From contig NC_015732.1 of the NCBI RefSeq assembly GCF_000219725.1, forward strand, positions 1,674,001-1,738,000: DNA of 64,000 bases, given 5' to 3'. Position numbers and translations under genes: made by a program. Positions 8,611 to 18,630 of this stretch are shown piece after piece. A model generated the notes under the pieces. The model searched no databases. It was not told the DNA's origin and was given only the letters and a program-made list of their open reading frames with translations. Source of the DNA: Gracilinema caldarium DSM 7334 (GTDB lineage Bacteria > Spirochaetota > Spirochaetia > Treponematales > Breznakiellaceae). Position 1 is the first letter of the stretch. The number at the start of each line of letters is the position of its first letter.

Positions 8611-8898
8611 TCAAAATTCTTCTGAATAAATCTGAACATCCTGAATACGCACAGGTGCTTCATGTTCAATCATGGTAAAGGCCTTGTTTAACACCGACTC
8701 ACCAAAGGATCTTGAATTAGATACTAAGGCTCCTCCAATATGGGCAAAAGAAAGGGAATCCTGTAAATCCACCTCGGCGGCACTGATATGAAATTGTCGA
8801 TGTAATTTATCTTTAATAGATCTAACAATTTTCCGCTTATCCTTTATACTTTCCACATCGGGAATTTCAAAGATCAGCTGTATCATTGAAACGACCAT
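8611..8898 (-). CDS. ylxP: DUF503 family protein (YlxP-like)
   Basis: A 95-residue ferredoxin-like-fold protein recognised by IPDVESIKDKRKIVRSIKDK near the start and by SFGESVLNKAFTMIE near the end. YlxP proteins are usually found with infB, rbfA and truB and are linked to ribosome maturation, but here the neighbours are envelope genes. GGGAGGTG precedes ATG 8898, which fixes the start; the longer open frame upstream lacks homologous sequence. Confidence 0.88.
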   Translation of the reverse strand: MVVSMIQLIFEIPDVESIKDKRKIVRSIKDKLHRQFHISAAEVDLQDSLSFAHIGGALVSNSRSFGESVLNKAFTMIEHEAPVRIQDVQIYSEEF

Positions 8899-8954
8899 AC
8901 TAACACCTCCCTGGCTGTAGACCAGGTAATCTTGTAGTATACTATACACTATTC
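8899..8954. promoter_or_regulatory. palindromic -10 region between ylxP and a divergent gene
   Basis: AGTATACT (8936-8943) is a perfect palindrome that gives a TATACT -10 hexamer on both strands, followed by a second TATACA (8943-8948) on the plus strand. The latter lies 6 nt before ATG 8955. No good -35 hexamer is seen on the plus strand, and the plus gene lacks a Shine-Dalgarno sequence. Confidence 0.4.
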
Positions 8955-11900
8955 ATGGGACCTTTGCGAAGCACCAGTCATTACTTATTAAAAACACTAC
9001 TCGCTATCTTCATAATCGGTTTATTATTGGTAAACGGCACTTTTACCCTTTGGGCTCAACAAGAAGATACTACCAATCATAATGATATAAGAAATCGAGA
9101 ATTCATCTTCGCCGAAGAGGCGCCAGCAACACTCTTTAATCTTTCAAGAAACGATGAGTCGGTAAAACTAGCAATTCAGGGTAATTGGGAAACGGGCATA
9201 ACAGCTCAAGAAGGCATTGCCCTTACCGAGCTTGGTCTTCAGGCTGCAACTACGAATAATCCTCTGCTTTTTACCCAAACGGTGGATCTCACCTTAAGCT
9301 TATGGATCAAAGATCACTGGTTCGTAGAAGCAAGCTTTCTAGATGATTATGAACTCAATACGTATCGAGCAGGATATCAGGGCTCAGAGGAAGAACCATT
9401 GCAATATCTGGGAATCGGTAACACGGGTCTAGATTTTCCCCGTTTTCCTTATTTAGATATGGGTGGATCAAGTACTTCTTCATTCGGCATGTATAATAAA
9501 TGGAAATTTACATTTCATAATGATACAAATCCTTCCCAACCAAGCACGCTCATCCTTCATGGTATCCTTCGATATGATAGCGCCAAGTTACAAGAAAAAA
9601 ACTATATCGGAAATCGAGAGATTACAACAGAAACAATTAATGTATCGGAAATGATCCGAGGTTATTCCTTTGTTCTCCCCGATACAGACCTGGACACAGT
9701 GCCAGTTCTTTATATCGAAGATTCTTCGGGAGATCAGGTTGATGAAAATGGTAGTCGCTGGCGCCTGGCAAAAACTTCTGAATATGCCGCCAGTGCCCGT
9801 GATGGCATCATCGAAATAACCAATGCTTCGGTCCTTGCGGTGGGTAGGCGGCTTGCGGTGGCATACAGAAAAAGTAACATCGACAAGCCTTGGGAAACCA
9901 GTCTTGGAACTTACGGTAATACATCCACGGCTGGCAGCGGCTTTCTTGGCACAGTACAGGAGTACTTTAATACCTCCTCAGGTACCAAAATCATCCTCCG
10001 GGATTATCCTCAGCCGGGCCAGAAGGACCAGGGTAAACTAAAAACCGACAATAACAAACCCGCTACGGTAACCATTGGCGGAATACCGGCTCTAGTCATC
10101 TGGGAAGGGGGAACCTTTTCGCCCTTTGAACGGCTCAGCCGGTATCGTATACAGACTGGTTCATCAAGCACGGTAAAACTTATAAACACTGCTACTGGAA
10201 CAGAAAACCGCGACTTTACCATGGAATCAGCTTCTAGTTTGATACACACCGAAGGTTCATCAACAAGTGCATCCACCGCTCTCTATGAATTGGTAACTGC
10301 CAATGGTACCTACGATCCTCGTAGTCCAGAGAGTTGTTGGCCCTTAGTGAAAGTATATCCTGAGCTATATCTACCAGCATCAAAAGCTACAAGTATCAAT
10401 GTACAGATTCTCATAACAACCTATGGCAGTCCTGGAGTATTTTCTATCGGGACCAATGTACTCCCTGGATCGGTGCAGGTATATCGTAATGGATTACCGG
10501 ATCCTTTGGTACGTTATAATGCTGAGACAGGCGAAGTTGTGTTATCAAATAAGCCACAACCATATGAACACATACGAATACAATATTTACAACGAACCGA
10601 GGAACGCCGATTTGGAAGCCTTGCGGCTGGACTTGGAGCCCAATACACAAGTGGGGGCCCCTTTTCTGCAGATTTGGCCATAGGACTCCGTTGGAATGTA
10701 AACCCTGAAGCCTTTTCTGAGGGTGATACTACAAGTCCTGGGACGGTAGGTCTCAGTGGGGCCTTAAAATGGAATTGGGAACATCTTTCCATTCAGACCA
10801 CCGCGGGGCTTTTATACCGGCAGGAGGATACAACCGGTTTATACCGTATCCTCGGTATGGAAGGGAGCCAATATGCTGAATCTTTCCCGACTACAGGTTT
10901 TTACCAGAGCCCGGTGCCGACAAGTCTGAACGATTTTCTTGCCACATCTCCAACACTCACCAGCAGTAATCAGGCCCCGCTGGTATACCGTTCCTATACT
11001 TCAACGGATATTCTCGGCATCAGTACCCTGAATGACATTTCCTGGTCCGGAGCCCGAGTGATATCCGACAAAACCGGCCCTTACCTGGTACAGGACAACA
11101 CCCTCGATACCAGGGTACTTGTGGGTGAGGCAACCTATAGCGATGAAACCTTCTGGGCCGGTTTTCAGCTGCCCCTGGAACATGCGGCAAGCGCCTTAGC
11201 CGGTGCTCGAAAGATTACCATTCCCTACCGATTTTATGATGTACCTTCATCTCTCAACGGTATTACTGTTAAGGTCTACCTTCAAATAGGAGCCCTCGAT
11301 GGCGCTACATCCACAACCACCACCAGCACAGAAAGCACCATTAACCTAACGGGCTGGGAAAACAGCGCCCTGGTCCTCACGGTTCCCCTCTTTGACAGCA
11401 CTTCACCTTCTGTCGGAGTCTTGCCAACCCAATGGCAGACCGCCACCATCACCTTAAGCGACACCGACCGGCGGGCCCTGGCCAATGCCCGCTCTATGCG
11501 GCTTGTGGTGGTTACCGGCGGCACCGATTACCAGTTTCGCACCCGCATACTCCTGGGCCCGCCGGTGGTCAGCGGTACCAGTATGAGGCCTATTATCGTA
11601 AGTGGAGGTCAGCCACTCTCAGCCATTACCGATACAGCACAATCGGTAGATGCAGCCGAAGTAGGTGACCCGATGCTCCGGAACCGGTTTCGTGATACTA
11701 TTGATACTTTGCACCCCGAAGGGAATGTTCAACGGGTCCTGGAAGTGCATTTTTCCGATTTACTGAACGCAACTGGAGTCGGAGTGGATAGCCGAATTGC
11801 CCTGCCATTCCTGGGAAACTATCGGACACTGCAACTCTTTGTCAGGGGTCCCAAAGCGACTAATTACGATCAGAATACTATGCAAAATGGAGTGTTGTCC

Positions 11901-13940
11901 CTGGTTATAGCCCAGGACTCAGATTCATTTTCCAGCCCTATACTGAGAGCAAGGATTCCCATCGCAGTATTCACTGCCGATGAATGGTCTAAGGTGGAAA
12001 TCCGCTACAACGACCAAAATCCTCAGGTCCTTGTGGACGGTGCAGTGATATCAGGTGCCTTGGTTACCTTTGATGCAGTACAGGGGGCCTCTCCTAGTCA
12101 GCGTAGCGGAGACCAGACCTACCAGTATCTCGCGGTATATCTTTTACCGCCTGCTAACAACGAAGCACTACCTAATGGGACCTTCGCAATCGATGAAATC
12201 CTTTTAACAGAACCTGTCGCCAGCTTTCAGGGGCACTCTGGGATCTATGCACAATGGACCAATCAGGGCCCCCTCATAACCATAAGGAACATACCAGTCC
12301 TTTCGAACCTAAATCTTGCTAGTTATTCCGAAGGCTTCTACCAAAGCCCGATAGAAGCCCCCTATCCCACAACTTTTGGCAATGTGAGTAACCAAACAAA
12401 AACTACATTTTCCCTGTTATGGATTCCCATTGAACTGTATGGAGGGATTACGTTGAATTCATATGATATGGCGTGGAATGGTGGACATAAAATAACCCTC
12501 CCCATAGGCCCTATTCAAGTAATCGATGATTATGATGTTTCCCAGACTTCATACAATCATCAAAATACAATTTCTATAGATATACATACATCTTCAACAA
12601 AAACCCCCTTGCTTTTCACAAGTCTTTCAGCAACATCTGCTCAAGAAGATCTAGTAGTACAGCGTGCCTGGAATATTACCCAAAAGGGATTCTACAAACG
12701 TTTTTTTCTGGAAAGCTCAGGGGATCTTACCTATAAACATACTACAGATACCTATTTTTCAAACAGCAATACAACCTATATTCAAACTTGGAATCACAGC
12801 CTATCAGATTTAACTCCCGATGTAGGGACAACAGAAAATAATCGATCATCCTCTCTACGACTTAAAGGTGGACTTACCCCTCAAACATTTGGATTCATAA
12901 CAGATGCTATATTCACCTCCAATGCTAAAAAGTCACTTATTTCAACAGAGCAAGGTTTAACACATCGTCTTTCATTTCCCTTCTCAATTCAATCTATCAA
13001 AGGAATTCTAGAACATACGAGACAAACGAACCAAACCATCACTGAATATGGTATTGATATTACTAGTGATCTCTATCAGTATACTAACTTTATTAAAAAC
13101 ACCTATAACCTGTATATATTACCCCCTGGTTATTCCCTATTAACCCAAAACCTTGAAAACATGATGAATAGGAGCCAGCAAAACCAGGGCGATACGTTTA
13201 GAAGGCTTACCTTTACTGATACGATAAGTTTCTCCTTGCAGTTGCCATCACCCACAGGTCCCTGGGGATTATTATTCCCCGCTAAGACGCAAACTAAAGT
13301 ATCACGGATAGGGGATCTTCATTACACAAGCTATACAGACAAGCTGTCTTGGGACAGTACTATTTCCGCTTCAGCGGTTAATCTTTTTGGCTCCTATGGA
13401 TATACTCCGATGTTCTCCTTCTATCGGGATGATGAATACACACAACAATTAAATCTGAATGTTTCATGGGTAGATAGAGAACTTTCTGCTTGGAAAACCG
13501 GAATTCATCAAACCGCAGATTTTTATGGTTTTTCTGGCTCTACCCTAGAAGTAAGCCATATATTGTATTTAATGCAAACGGGATGGTCCGATTCGTTAAG
13601 TCTTTCCTGGGCTCATCCAGCACCGAAAAGCCTGTTAGGAGTACTTTTTAAGGGAATCATAGCTACAAATACATTCCAAAAAGCACTGCCAGCTGTGATA
13701 TCATATTCAGAAACTGCCCCAGAACTAATACAAAAGGAATCTCTCGAAACTAAAATTGATTCAAATTCATCAAATGATTCATTAATATGGGATACAACTG
13801 CACGTCATGAGTCTATACTACGAATTAAAAATCAACTGAATATTACCGCCTTTGGAAGTGTTGCATATTCGCAGAATATAACAGAAAATACCTTTACCCT
13901 TATTGGTAGTACGGGAATCTATATTAAAATTCAATTCTGA
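8955..13940 (+). CDS. very large exported protein, probably outer-membrane associated
   Basis: A 1661-residue protein with a signal peptide (hydrophobic LLAIFIIGLLLVNGTFTLWAQ). The sequence is beta-rich throughout. It has aromatic-alternating strands, a repeated strand-turn pattern (VYRNGLPDPLVRYNAETG), and a jelly-roll-like region at roughly 720-1100 (ITVKVYLQIGALDG; LRVPF-type strands). The last about 500 residues are rich in Ser, Thr, Asn and Tyr and end in IYIKIQF. A terminal aromatic residue and alternating strands fit insertion in the outer membrane. I do not recognise a family. The two following barrel genes share its direction and may work with it. Base composition changes inside the gene near 12350. 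Confidence 0.7.
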   Translation: MGPLRSTSHYLLKTLLAIFIIGLLLVNGTFTLWAQQEDTTNHNDIRNREFIFAEEAPATLFNLSRNDESVKLAIQGNWETGITAQEGIALTELGLQAATTNNPLLFTQTVDLTLSLWIKDHWFVEASFLDDYELNTYRAGYQGSEEEPLQYLGIGNTGLDFPRFPYLDMGGSSTSSFGMYNKWKFTFHNDTNPSQPSTLILHGILRYDSAKLQEKNYIGNREITTETINVSEMIRGYSFVLPDTDLDTVPVLYIEDSSGDQVDENGSRWRLAKTSEYAASARDGIIEITNASVLAVGRRLAVAYRKSNIDKPWETSLGTYGNTSTAGSGFLGTVQEYFNTSSGTKIILRDYPQPGQKDQGKLKTDNNKPATVTIGGIPALVIWEGGTFSPFERLSRYRIQTGSSSTVKLINTATGTENRDFTMESASSLIHTEGSSTSASTALYELVTANGTYDPRSPESCWPLVKVYPELYLPASKATSINVQILITTYGSPGVFSIGTNVLPGSVQVYRNGLPDPLVRYNAETGEVVLSNKPQPYEHIRIQYLQRTEERRFGSLAAGLGAQYTSGGPFSADLAIGLRWNVNPEAFSEGDTTSPGTVGLSGALKWNWEHLSIQTTAGLLYRQEDTTGLYRILGMEGSQYAESFPTTGFYQSPVPTSLNDFLATSPTLTSSNQAPLVYRSYTSTDILGISTLNDISWSGARVISDKTGPYLVQDNTLDTRVLVGEATYSDETFWAGFQLPLEHAASALAGARKITIPYRFYDVPSSLNGITVKVYLQIGALDGATSTTTTSTESTINLTGWENSALVLTVPLFDSTSPSVGVLPTQWQTATITLSDTDRRALANARSMRLVVVTGGTDYQFRTRILLGPPVVSGTSMRPIIVSGGQPLSAITDTAQSVDAAEVGDPMLRNRFRDTIDTLHPEGNVQRVLEVHFSDLLNATGVGVDSRIALPFLGNYRTLQLFVRGPKATNYDQNTMQNGVLSLVIAQDSDSFSSPILRARIPIAVFTADEWSKVEIRYNDQNPQVLVDGAVISGALVTFDAVQGASPSQRSGDQTYQYLAVYLLPPANNEALPNGTFAIDEILLTEPVASFQGHSGIYAQWTNQGPLITIRNIPVLSNLNLASYSEGFYQSPIEAPYPTTFGNVSNQTKTTFSLLWIPIELYGGITLNSYDMAWNGGHKITLPIGPIQVIDDYDVSQTSYNHQNTISIDIHTSSTKTPLLFTSLSATSAQEDLVVQRAWNITQKGFYKRFFLESSGDLTYKHTTDTYFSNSNTTYIQTWNHSLSDLTPDVGTTENNRSSSLRLKGGLTPQTFGFITDAIFTSNAKKSLISTEQGLTHRLSFPFSIQSIKGILEHTRQTNQTITEYGIDITSDLYQYTNFIKNTYNLYILPPGYSLLTQNLENMMNRSQQNQGDTFRRLTFTDTISFSLQLPSPTGPWGLLFPAKTQTKVSRIGDLHYTSYTDKLSWDSTISASAVNLFGSYGYTPMFSFYRDDEYTQQLNLNVSWVDRELSAWKTGIHQTADFYGFSGSTLEVSHILYLMQTGWSDSLSLSWAHPAPKSLLGVLFKGIIATNTFQKALPAVISYSETAPELIQKESLETKIDSNSSNDSLIWDTTARHESILRIKNQLNITAFGSVAYSQNITENTFTLIGSTGIYIKIQF

Positions 13941-13983
13941 CAATTTTAATTATATTGATACTGGTTTTTCTTAAATGATGATA

Positions 13984-14006
13984 TATAATTTGATTGTACG
14001 GAGGAG
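13984..14006 (+). promoter_or_regulatory. -10 element and strong ribosome binding site before barrel gene pair
   Basis: TATAAT at 13984-13989 is a perfect -10 hexamer; the -35 is weak. GGAGGAG at 14000-14006 is 5 nt before ATG 14012. This suggests that the two barrel genes can be transcribed separately from the large gene ahead of them. Confidence 0.4.
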
Positions 14007-14011
14007 AGCAT

Positions 14012-15403
14012 ATGAGAAGAATTGTTATATTCATATTTATCATATCATGTACATTTATACATTTTGGTGCAACTGAAGAAAATAACAATCAAAACCCCTT
14101 TGGTTTTAAATTTGAATTAGGTTTAGGTACGGAGACCTTACCGATTGATCCAAAGGCTCCTTTAGAAAGCACGAACCTTGCAACCTATCAAAAATTATCT
14201 TTAAAACCGGATATCTCCTTTGGGAAAATCGGAGTTGGCCTAGACGTAACAGTACATTTTAATATTAAACCGGGGCAAGATGGAAGCGATATTGAAGTTT
14301 ATGAACCAGATTGGATTCCCGAAAAAGCAGATAAAACATTCTTAGAGTTATATTTACCGAAATTTGCATATATTCGTTATGGTCAAAAGGGTGATGCCTT
14401 ATTTGCCAAATTCGGATCTTTTGATGATGGAACCCTTGGCAATGGTTTTATCATGGGGAATTATTCTAATACACGGTTTCTCCCAGAAACAAGGATTTTT
14501 GGTGGTGCCCTTGATATAGATGGGCAGTTTTTTAATTTTCCCTATTTAGGTATTGAAACCTTTGTTGGCAACCTTGCAAAATTTGATGTTGTTGGAAGCC
14601 GTCTTTATGTCCGGCCCTTTGCTGGAACCGAATACCCCTTACTTAAACACCTGCAGGTTGGAGCTACCGTAGCATCAGATACGGATCCGCTCCGCTATGC
14701 AAGTGAAGCTTTTAAAAGTGCTATCGGTACGGCAGATACGGTTACCATAGCAGGCCTGGACACAAAACTGCCGGTTCTTAATACTCCTGTCGTAAGTATG
14801 GCAGCTTTTTCAGATTTAGCATTTGAACCAAAGGGTCGTTGGGGGTCTATGGCTGGTGTTGGGGGGAAATTGATTAATATGGTGCTCTATGGAGCACAAC
14901 TAAGACTCTTAGGCCCAGACTTTATTCCAACCTATTTTGATGGATCCTATGATTTGTTCAGACACCTTAAATATGCAGCCCTTCAGGAAGATGCTGCCGG
15001 TTCAATATATGCAGGATGGCTTGCAAGCATCGGTTTTTCATTATTATCCGATGCGATTATATTTCAGACTTCTCTTGATGGCCCCTTTAAAGCACCACCA
15101 TCTGAACTGGGTAGTATAAATGATTATCCACATCTGCGGGGAGTATTCACTATTGCTGAAGGATTACTTGCTGGATTCTCTTTCGATGCACTGTACGAGA
15201 AATATTACCTTGGTGCTCCGAGCCCTGTTGGTAGCGGTAATTTTTGGAAAGACTTAGTAAGCCAAGAAAACGCTGTTATTGGTGCTAAATTTAACTACAG
15301 AACAGGCCCGGCAATCATAAGCCTTTTATATAATCTGCGTTATGATCCACAATCTGGAGACTATGTGGTTACCTCAAGCCTTATGAGCGCAATTCAGTTT
15401 TAA
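14012..15403 (+). CDS. outer-membrane beta-barrel protein
   Basis: 463 residues with a signal peptide (MRRIVIFIFIISCTFIHFGA). The mature part alternates hydrophobic and polar residues and ends in SAIQF, the usual C-terminal aromatic of outer-membrane barrels. It has the segments GTLGNGFIMGNYSNTRF and FIPTYFDGSYDLFRHLKYA, which recur in diverged form in the next gene (IGHGVLMRNYANNADF; YRPTFFDGTYDRNRVKYA), so the two are paralogues. The start is fixed by GGAGGAG. Spacing to the next gene is 15 bp, indicating one transcript. Substrate or role unknown. Confidence 0.8.
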   Translation: MRRIVIFIFIISCTFIHFGATEENNNQNPFGFKFELGLGTETLPIDPKAPLESTNLATYQKLSLKPDISFGKIGVGLDVTVHFNIKPGQDGSDIEVYEPDWIPEKADKTFLELYLPKFAYIRYGQKGDALFAKFGSFDDGTLGNGFIMGNYSNTRFLPETRIFGGALDIDGQFFNFPYLGIETFVGNLAKFDVVGSRLYVRPFAGTEYPLLKHLQVGATVASDTDPLRYASEAFKSAIGTADTVTIAGLDTKLPVLNTPVVSMAAFSDLAFEPKGRWGSMAGVGGKLINMVLYGAQLRLLGPDFIPTYFDGSYDLFRHLKYAALQEDAAGSIYAGWLASIGFSLLSDAIIFQTSLDGPFKAPPSELGSINDYPHLRGVFTIAEGLLAGFSFDALYEKYYLGAPSPVGSGNFWKDLVSQENAVIGAKFNYRTGPAIISLLYNLRYDPQSGDYVVTSSLMSAIQF

Positions 15404-15418
15404 TTACAGGAGGATAGT

Positions 15419-17602
15419 ATGGTAATTAAATATAATCGTTATTTGTTACTATTTTTTATAGTATTATTGTACAGTATAAATTTTGTATGGGCTCAATCAG
15501 GACCAAAAGCTCTTTTAATGTACGCTGATGATGACAGCCTTATCCAAATAATTACTAAGACAGGTGTCAGTCGTAGCGTTTCTATTGGTGATGAAATCCT
15601 ACCAGGAGAAACGATTAAGACATTAGCAACAAACGCAGAATTAAAATTGGATCCTAACGGAAGTATCATCAAAATCGCAAGAAACACCAGCTTTAAAATA
15701 GAAGGACTTGCGGGCTCTTCTGGAAAAGATACCAATGAGTTTGCCCTAGTAAGTGGAAAAATCCGTACTGTTGCTGCAAAAACAGCTGGAAGTAATAAAT
15801 ATCAGATAAAAACCCCCTCTGCAGTATGTGGTGTACGAGGTACAGACTTTAATATGCTCGTAATTGAAGGTGCCCGAGATGCGGTATACGTACAGAGGGG
15901 CTTAGTAGAATTTGCAAGGACCCTTGCAGATGGCACTGTACAGCCAATTCTGGTGGGAGCAGGTCAATTTGCTGATGTTTTTGGTCCTAGTTTTATTCCA
16001 TTCACATTTACTCAAGAACAGCTCGCTCAAGAATTTGTAGATCTTGATGAATTTAAAACCGTCGATCCATTATCGGTTCCCCAGAATGAGGATTCCAAAT
16101 CATCTAACCAAGAAGAAAAGCCAGCAGAGGATGCCAAGAGCACTACCAACGATGCAAATACTCAATCAGAACAAAAATCTACTGCATCTGGTAAAAAAGC
16201 TTCAGCGCAGGAATCAAAAATGATGGCTTGGCTTGGTGATATGCTGGGCTTTGAAATTGGTTCAGTTGTCATCGATGGGAATACCTATTCTAAAGCTGTA
16301 GTTCAGCCAACCTTTAATATGGGTAAATTCAAAATCGCTCTCTATTTACCCATTATTTATACTAACGATCTATTTAATCCAGACAGCTGGTATCAGCCTA
16401 ATGGTAATAATGAATGGTCCTTTGGATCAGAATACTGGGGAACAAATTATACTAAAGGGGCTCAAGATGCATTGCAAGATTTAGCATTAAAAATTCGTTA
16501 TATTGAATATGGTCAACCCATGGTAGATCCTGTATATCTGAAAATCGGCAATCTTTCAGATATGACTATAGGGCATGGGGTACTCATGCGTAATTATGCC
16601 AATAATGCAGATTTCCCATCTATAAGAAAAGTTGGTGTTAATGCAGGATTTGAAGGCAAAACCTTTGGATTTGAAGGGATTGTAAACGACCTTGGAAAAC
16701 CAGAAATATTTGGTGGAAGATTAAAACTATCTTTCATTGGTATAAGTGCTATTGCAGATATTAATCCAGTAGGCGCTCTAACAGATCAAGAAAAAGAACA
16801 AATAGGAGATCCAATGATTATTGGGTCAGCTTTTGATATTGATATTCCTATACTTAAATTAAGCGCATTTAGCCTGAGAGCATTTGCCGATGTAGCAGCT
16901 GTAGCTCCGTATAATCGAGTAGACACTGGACAACTTAGTTCTGGTTTCCAATATCAAGCTATTTATGATGATTCCTATGGCAATAATTTTAATGCCTTAA
17001 GAAACTATGGGGTTATTTCTGGATTCATGGGTAAATTCATCTTTGTAGATTGGCGCTTAGAATATAGATATTACCGGGGAGCCTATAGACCAACCTTTTT
17101 TGATGGCACCTATGATCGGAATAGAGTAAAATATGCTAAGGCCTTCTATGATTTACTTACTACAACAAACCCATCTAACGATGTAACCGTACATGGCATT
17201 TATGGTGAAGCTGGATTTGACCTCTTTAGAGATAAGATCCAATTTACTGCGGGGTACATGGTGCCCTGGAGTCCCGATAGTTCTGCATCATGGAGTTATA
17301 TTTCGCAACAAGACTATATTCTTGCTAAACTAGTACTCAAAAAAGGCCTCGTACCTTTCTATGATATTTCTGGATCATTAACCTATGCACATACGGGTTT
17401 TGCCTACGCCTTAAGTAGGGATAATGCTCTGGTTAATGAAAATACCATACTTACAGGAGAAGTTGTTATTCCAATAGCAAGTACTGTTGATTTTGCTATT
17501 CTGCTTACTAATAATGCGGTTTATACAGTCGATCCTACTTTAGCAGACCCAGAATATACAACCAGTCCGTCTCTTACCTTTGAAACCAGAATTCATTTCT
17601 AA
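15419..17602 (+). CDS. FecR-domain protein fused to an outer-membrane beta-barrel
   Basis: 727 residues. Signal peptide to about residue 25; FecR domain at about 45-170 with IGDEILPGETIKTLATNAEL, an RTVAAK stretch and YQIKTPSAVCGVRGTDFN; a low-complexity Glu/Lys/Ser/Thr/Asn linker at about 215-265; then a barrel of about 450 residues ending in ETRIHF. FecR domains in other bacteria sense or bind in the periplasm and connect to TonB-type receptors. Here the domain would sit at the periplasmic side of its own barrel. The start follows AGGAGG. It is paralogous to the preceding gene over the barrel part. Confidence 0.82.
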   Translation: MVIKYNRYLLLFFIVLLYSINFVWAQSGPKALLMYADDDSLIQIITKTGVSRSVSIGDEILPGETIKTLATNAELKLDPNGSIIKIARNTSFKIEGLAGSSGKDTNEFALVSGKIRTVAAKTAGSNKYQIKTPSAVCGVRGTDFNMLVIEGARDAVYVQRGLVEFARTLADGTVQPILVGAGQFADVFGPSFIPFTFTQEQLAQEFVDLDEFKTVDPLSVPQNEDSKSSNQEEKPAEDAKSTTNDANTQSEQKSTASGKKASAQESKMMAWLGDMLGFEIGSVVIDGNTYSKAVVQPTFNMGKFKIALYLPIIYTNDLFNPDSWYQPNGNNEWSFGSEYWGTNYTKGAQDALQDLALKIRYIEYGQPMVDPVYLKIGNLSDMTIGHGVLMRNYANNADFPSIRKVGVNAGFEGKTFGFEGIVNDLGKPEIFGGRLKLSFIGISAIADINPVGALTDQEKEQIGDPMIIGSAFDIDIPILKLSAFSLRAFADVAAVAPYNRVDTGQLSSGFQYQAIYDDSYGNNFNALRNYGVISGFMGKFIFVDWRLEYRYYRGAYRPTFFDGTYDRNRVKYAKAFYDLLTTTNPSNDVTVHGIYGEAGFDLFRDKIQFTAGYMVPWSPDSSASWSYISQQDYILAKLVLKKGLVPFYDISGSLTYAHTGFAYALSRDNALVNENTILTGEVVIPIASTVDFAILLTNNAVYTVDPTLADPEYTTSPSLTFETRIHF

Positions 17603-17629
17603 TCGTTTAGGATAAAAATATTAAAAGAT

Positions 17630-17672
17630 AAATGGGGATTCCTTGAGTTCTTCTTGGATATCCCCTTTATTC
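17630..17672. terminator. bidirectional terminator between convergent genes
   Basis: Stem GGGGATtCC / GGatATCCCC, with AAA and TTT extending it, separates the plus-strand barrel operon from the minus-strand TPR lipoprotein gene. T-rich sequence follows on the plus strand and A-rich sequence precedes it, so it can serve both directions. Confidence 0.6.
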
Positions 17673-17703
17673 TTTTAATAAAATCCGAAATCTGTAACAT
17701 AAA

Positions 17704-18627
17704 TTAATACTTTTTTTCATGGTCTTTATTATCATAGAATAAAGTCTGAAGTGTTCGTTTTTGAGTTTCTGTTAAACGAGTGTCAGCAAGCAAGACATCA
17801 AATTGTTCCTTATTTTGATAACCTGCTGAAAGAGCTGATTCAATATGTTTAAATCCTTGGTTATCCAAAGGGTCCGCGAATATGATAAGCCGACCGATAC
17901 GAAAATCCACCTCACCTTTTTGTAAACCAGCTAACTCTTCCCGATTCGTTTGTTTAATTTTTTTTAATGCTTCTATTGCACGACTATACAATGCAAGTTG
18001 CTCTGCAACTTCTGCATATTCTTTAAGAATTTGTGGATCATCGTTTTTTTTAAGCCATTGTGAATAATGATCAATCGCTTCTGGGTATGCTAGCATTTTT
18101 TCTGTTCTTGCAAGAAGAAGTAATGCGTCTTTATCATTACCATCATCGGCCTTCATTTCTTTTAATAATTGATAGGATTCTGAATACTTTTGTATACCAT
18201 ATAACACGAGGGCATATCCATATTTGCTTTCTTTGCTTTCAGGAACTAGTTCAATTACCCTTCTATAATACAGTTCTGCCTTTTCAAAATTTAAAGCCTT
18301 CAGATTTGAAAAAGCAGCAGCCTTAAGTAAAATAACATTATCCTTATCTTTGTTTAGTAAGATTTCAAAGATACTAGCTGCTTTTGTATACTTTTGTTGC
18401 TGGAAAGCAATTCTCCCAAGATAATACATGGAAGCATTCTTTGTTTTTGAGTATTTGCTTGCTTTCTGAAACCAAATTTCAGCTTCTGTATATTTACCTA
18501 AATCATAGTAAGCTTTTCCTAGAGAATATAATTCTTCTTCAGATATAGATGCTGGCCCAGAAACACAGGATAGTACGAGTAAATATACAGCAATTATACA
18601 TGTAAATCCAAAATAAGCAGGTTTCAT
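17704..18627 (-). CDS. TPR-repeat lipoprotein
   Basis: 307 residues with a lipobox LVLSC after a hydrophobic signal. About six tetratricopeptide repeats follow, beginning EEELYSLGKAYYDLGKYTEAE, with the pattern continuing to about residue 230. The C-terminal part (FRIGRLIIFADPLDNQGFKH) is more loosely ordered. TPR proteins in spirochaete envelopes commonly scaffold other proteins. The gene starts 3 bp after the stop of the UPRT-like gene and ends the ispG gene run. Confidence 0.8.
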   Translation of the reverse strand: MKPAYFGFTCIIAVYLLVLSCVSGPASISEEELYSLGKAYYDLGKYTEAEIWFQKASKYSKTKNASMYYLGRIAFQQQKYTKAASIFEILLNKDKDNVILLKAAAFSNLKALNFEKAELYYRRVIELVPESKESKYGYALVLYGIQKYSESYQLLKEMKADDGNDKDALLLLARTEKMLAYPEAIDHYSQWLKKNDDPQILKEYAEVAEQLALYSRAIEALKKIKQTNREELAGLQKGEVDFRIGRLIIFADPLDNQGFKHIESALSAGYQNKEQFDVLLADTRLTETQKRTLQTLFYDNKDHEKKY

Positions 18628-18630
18628 GCA

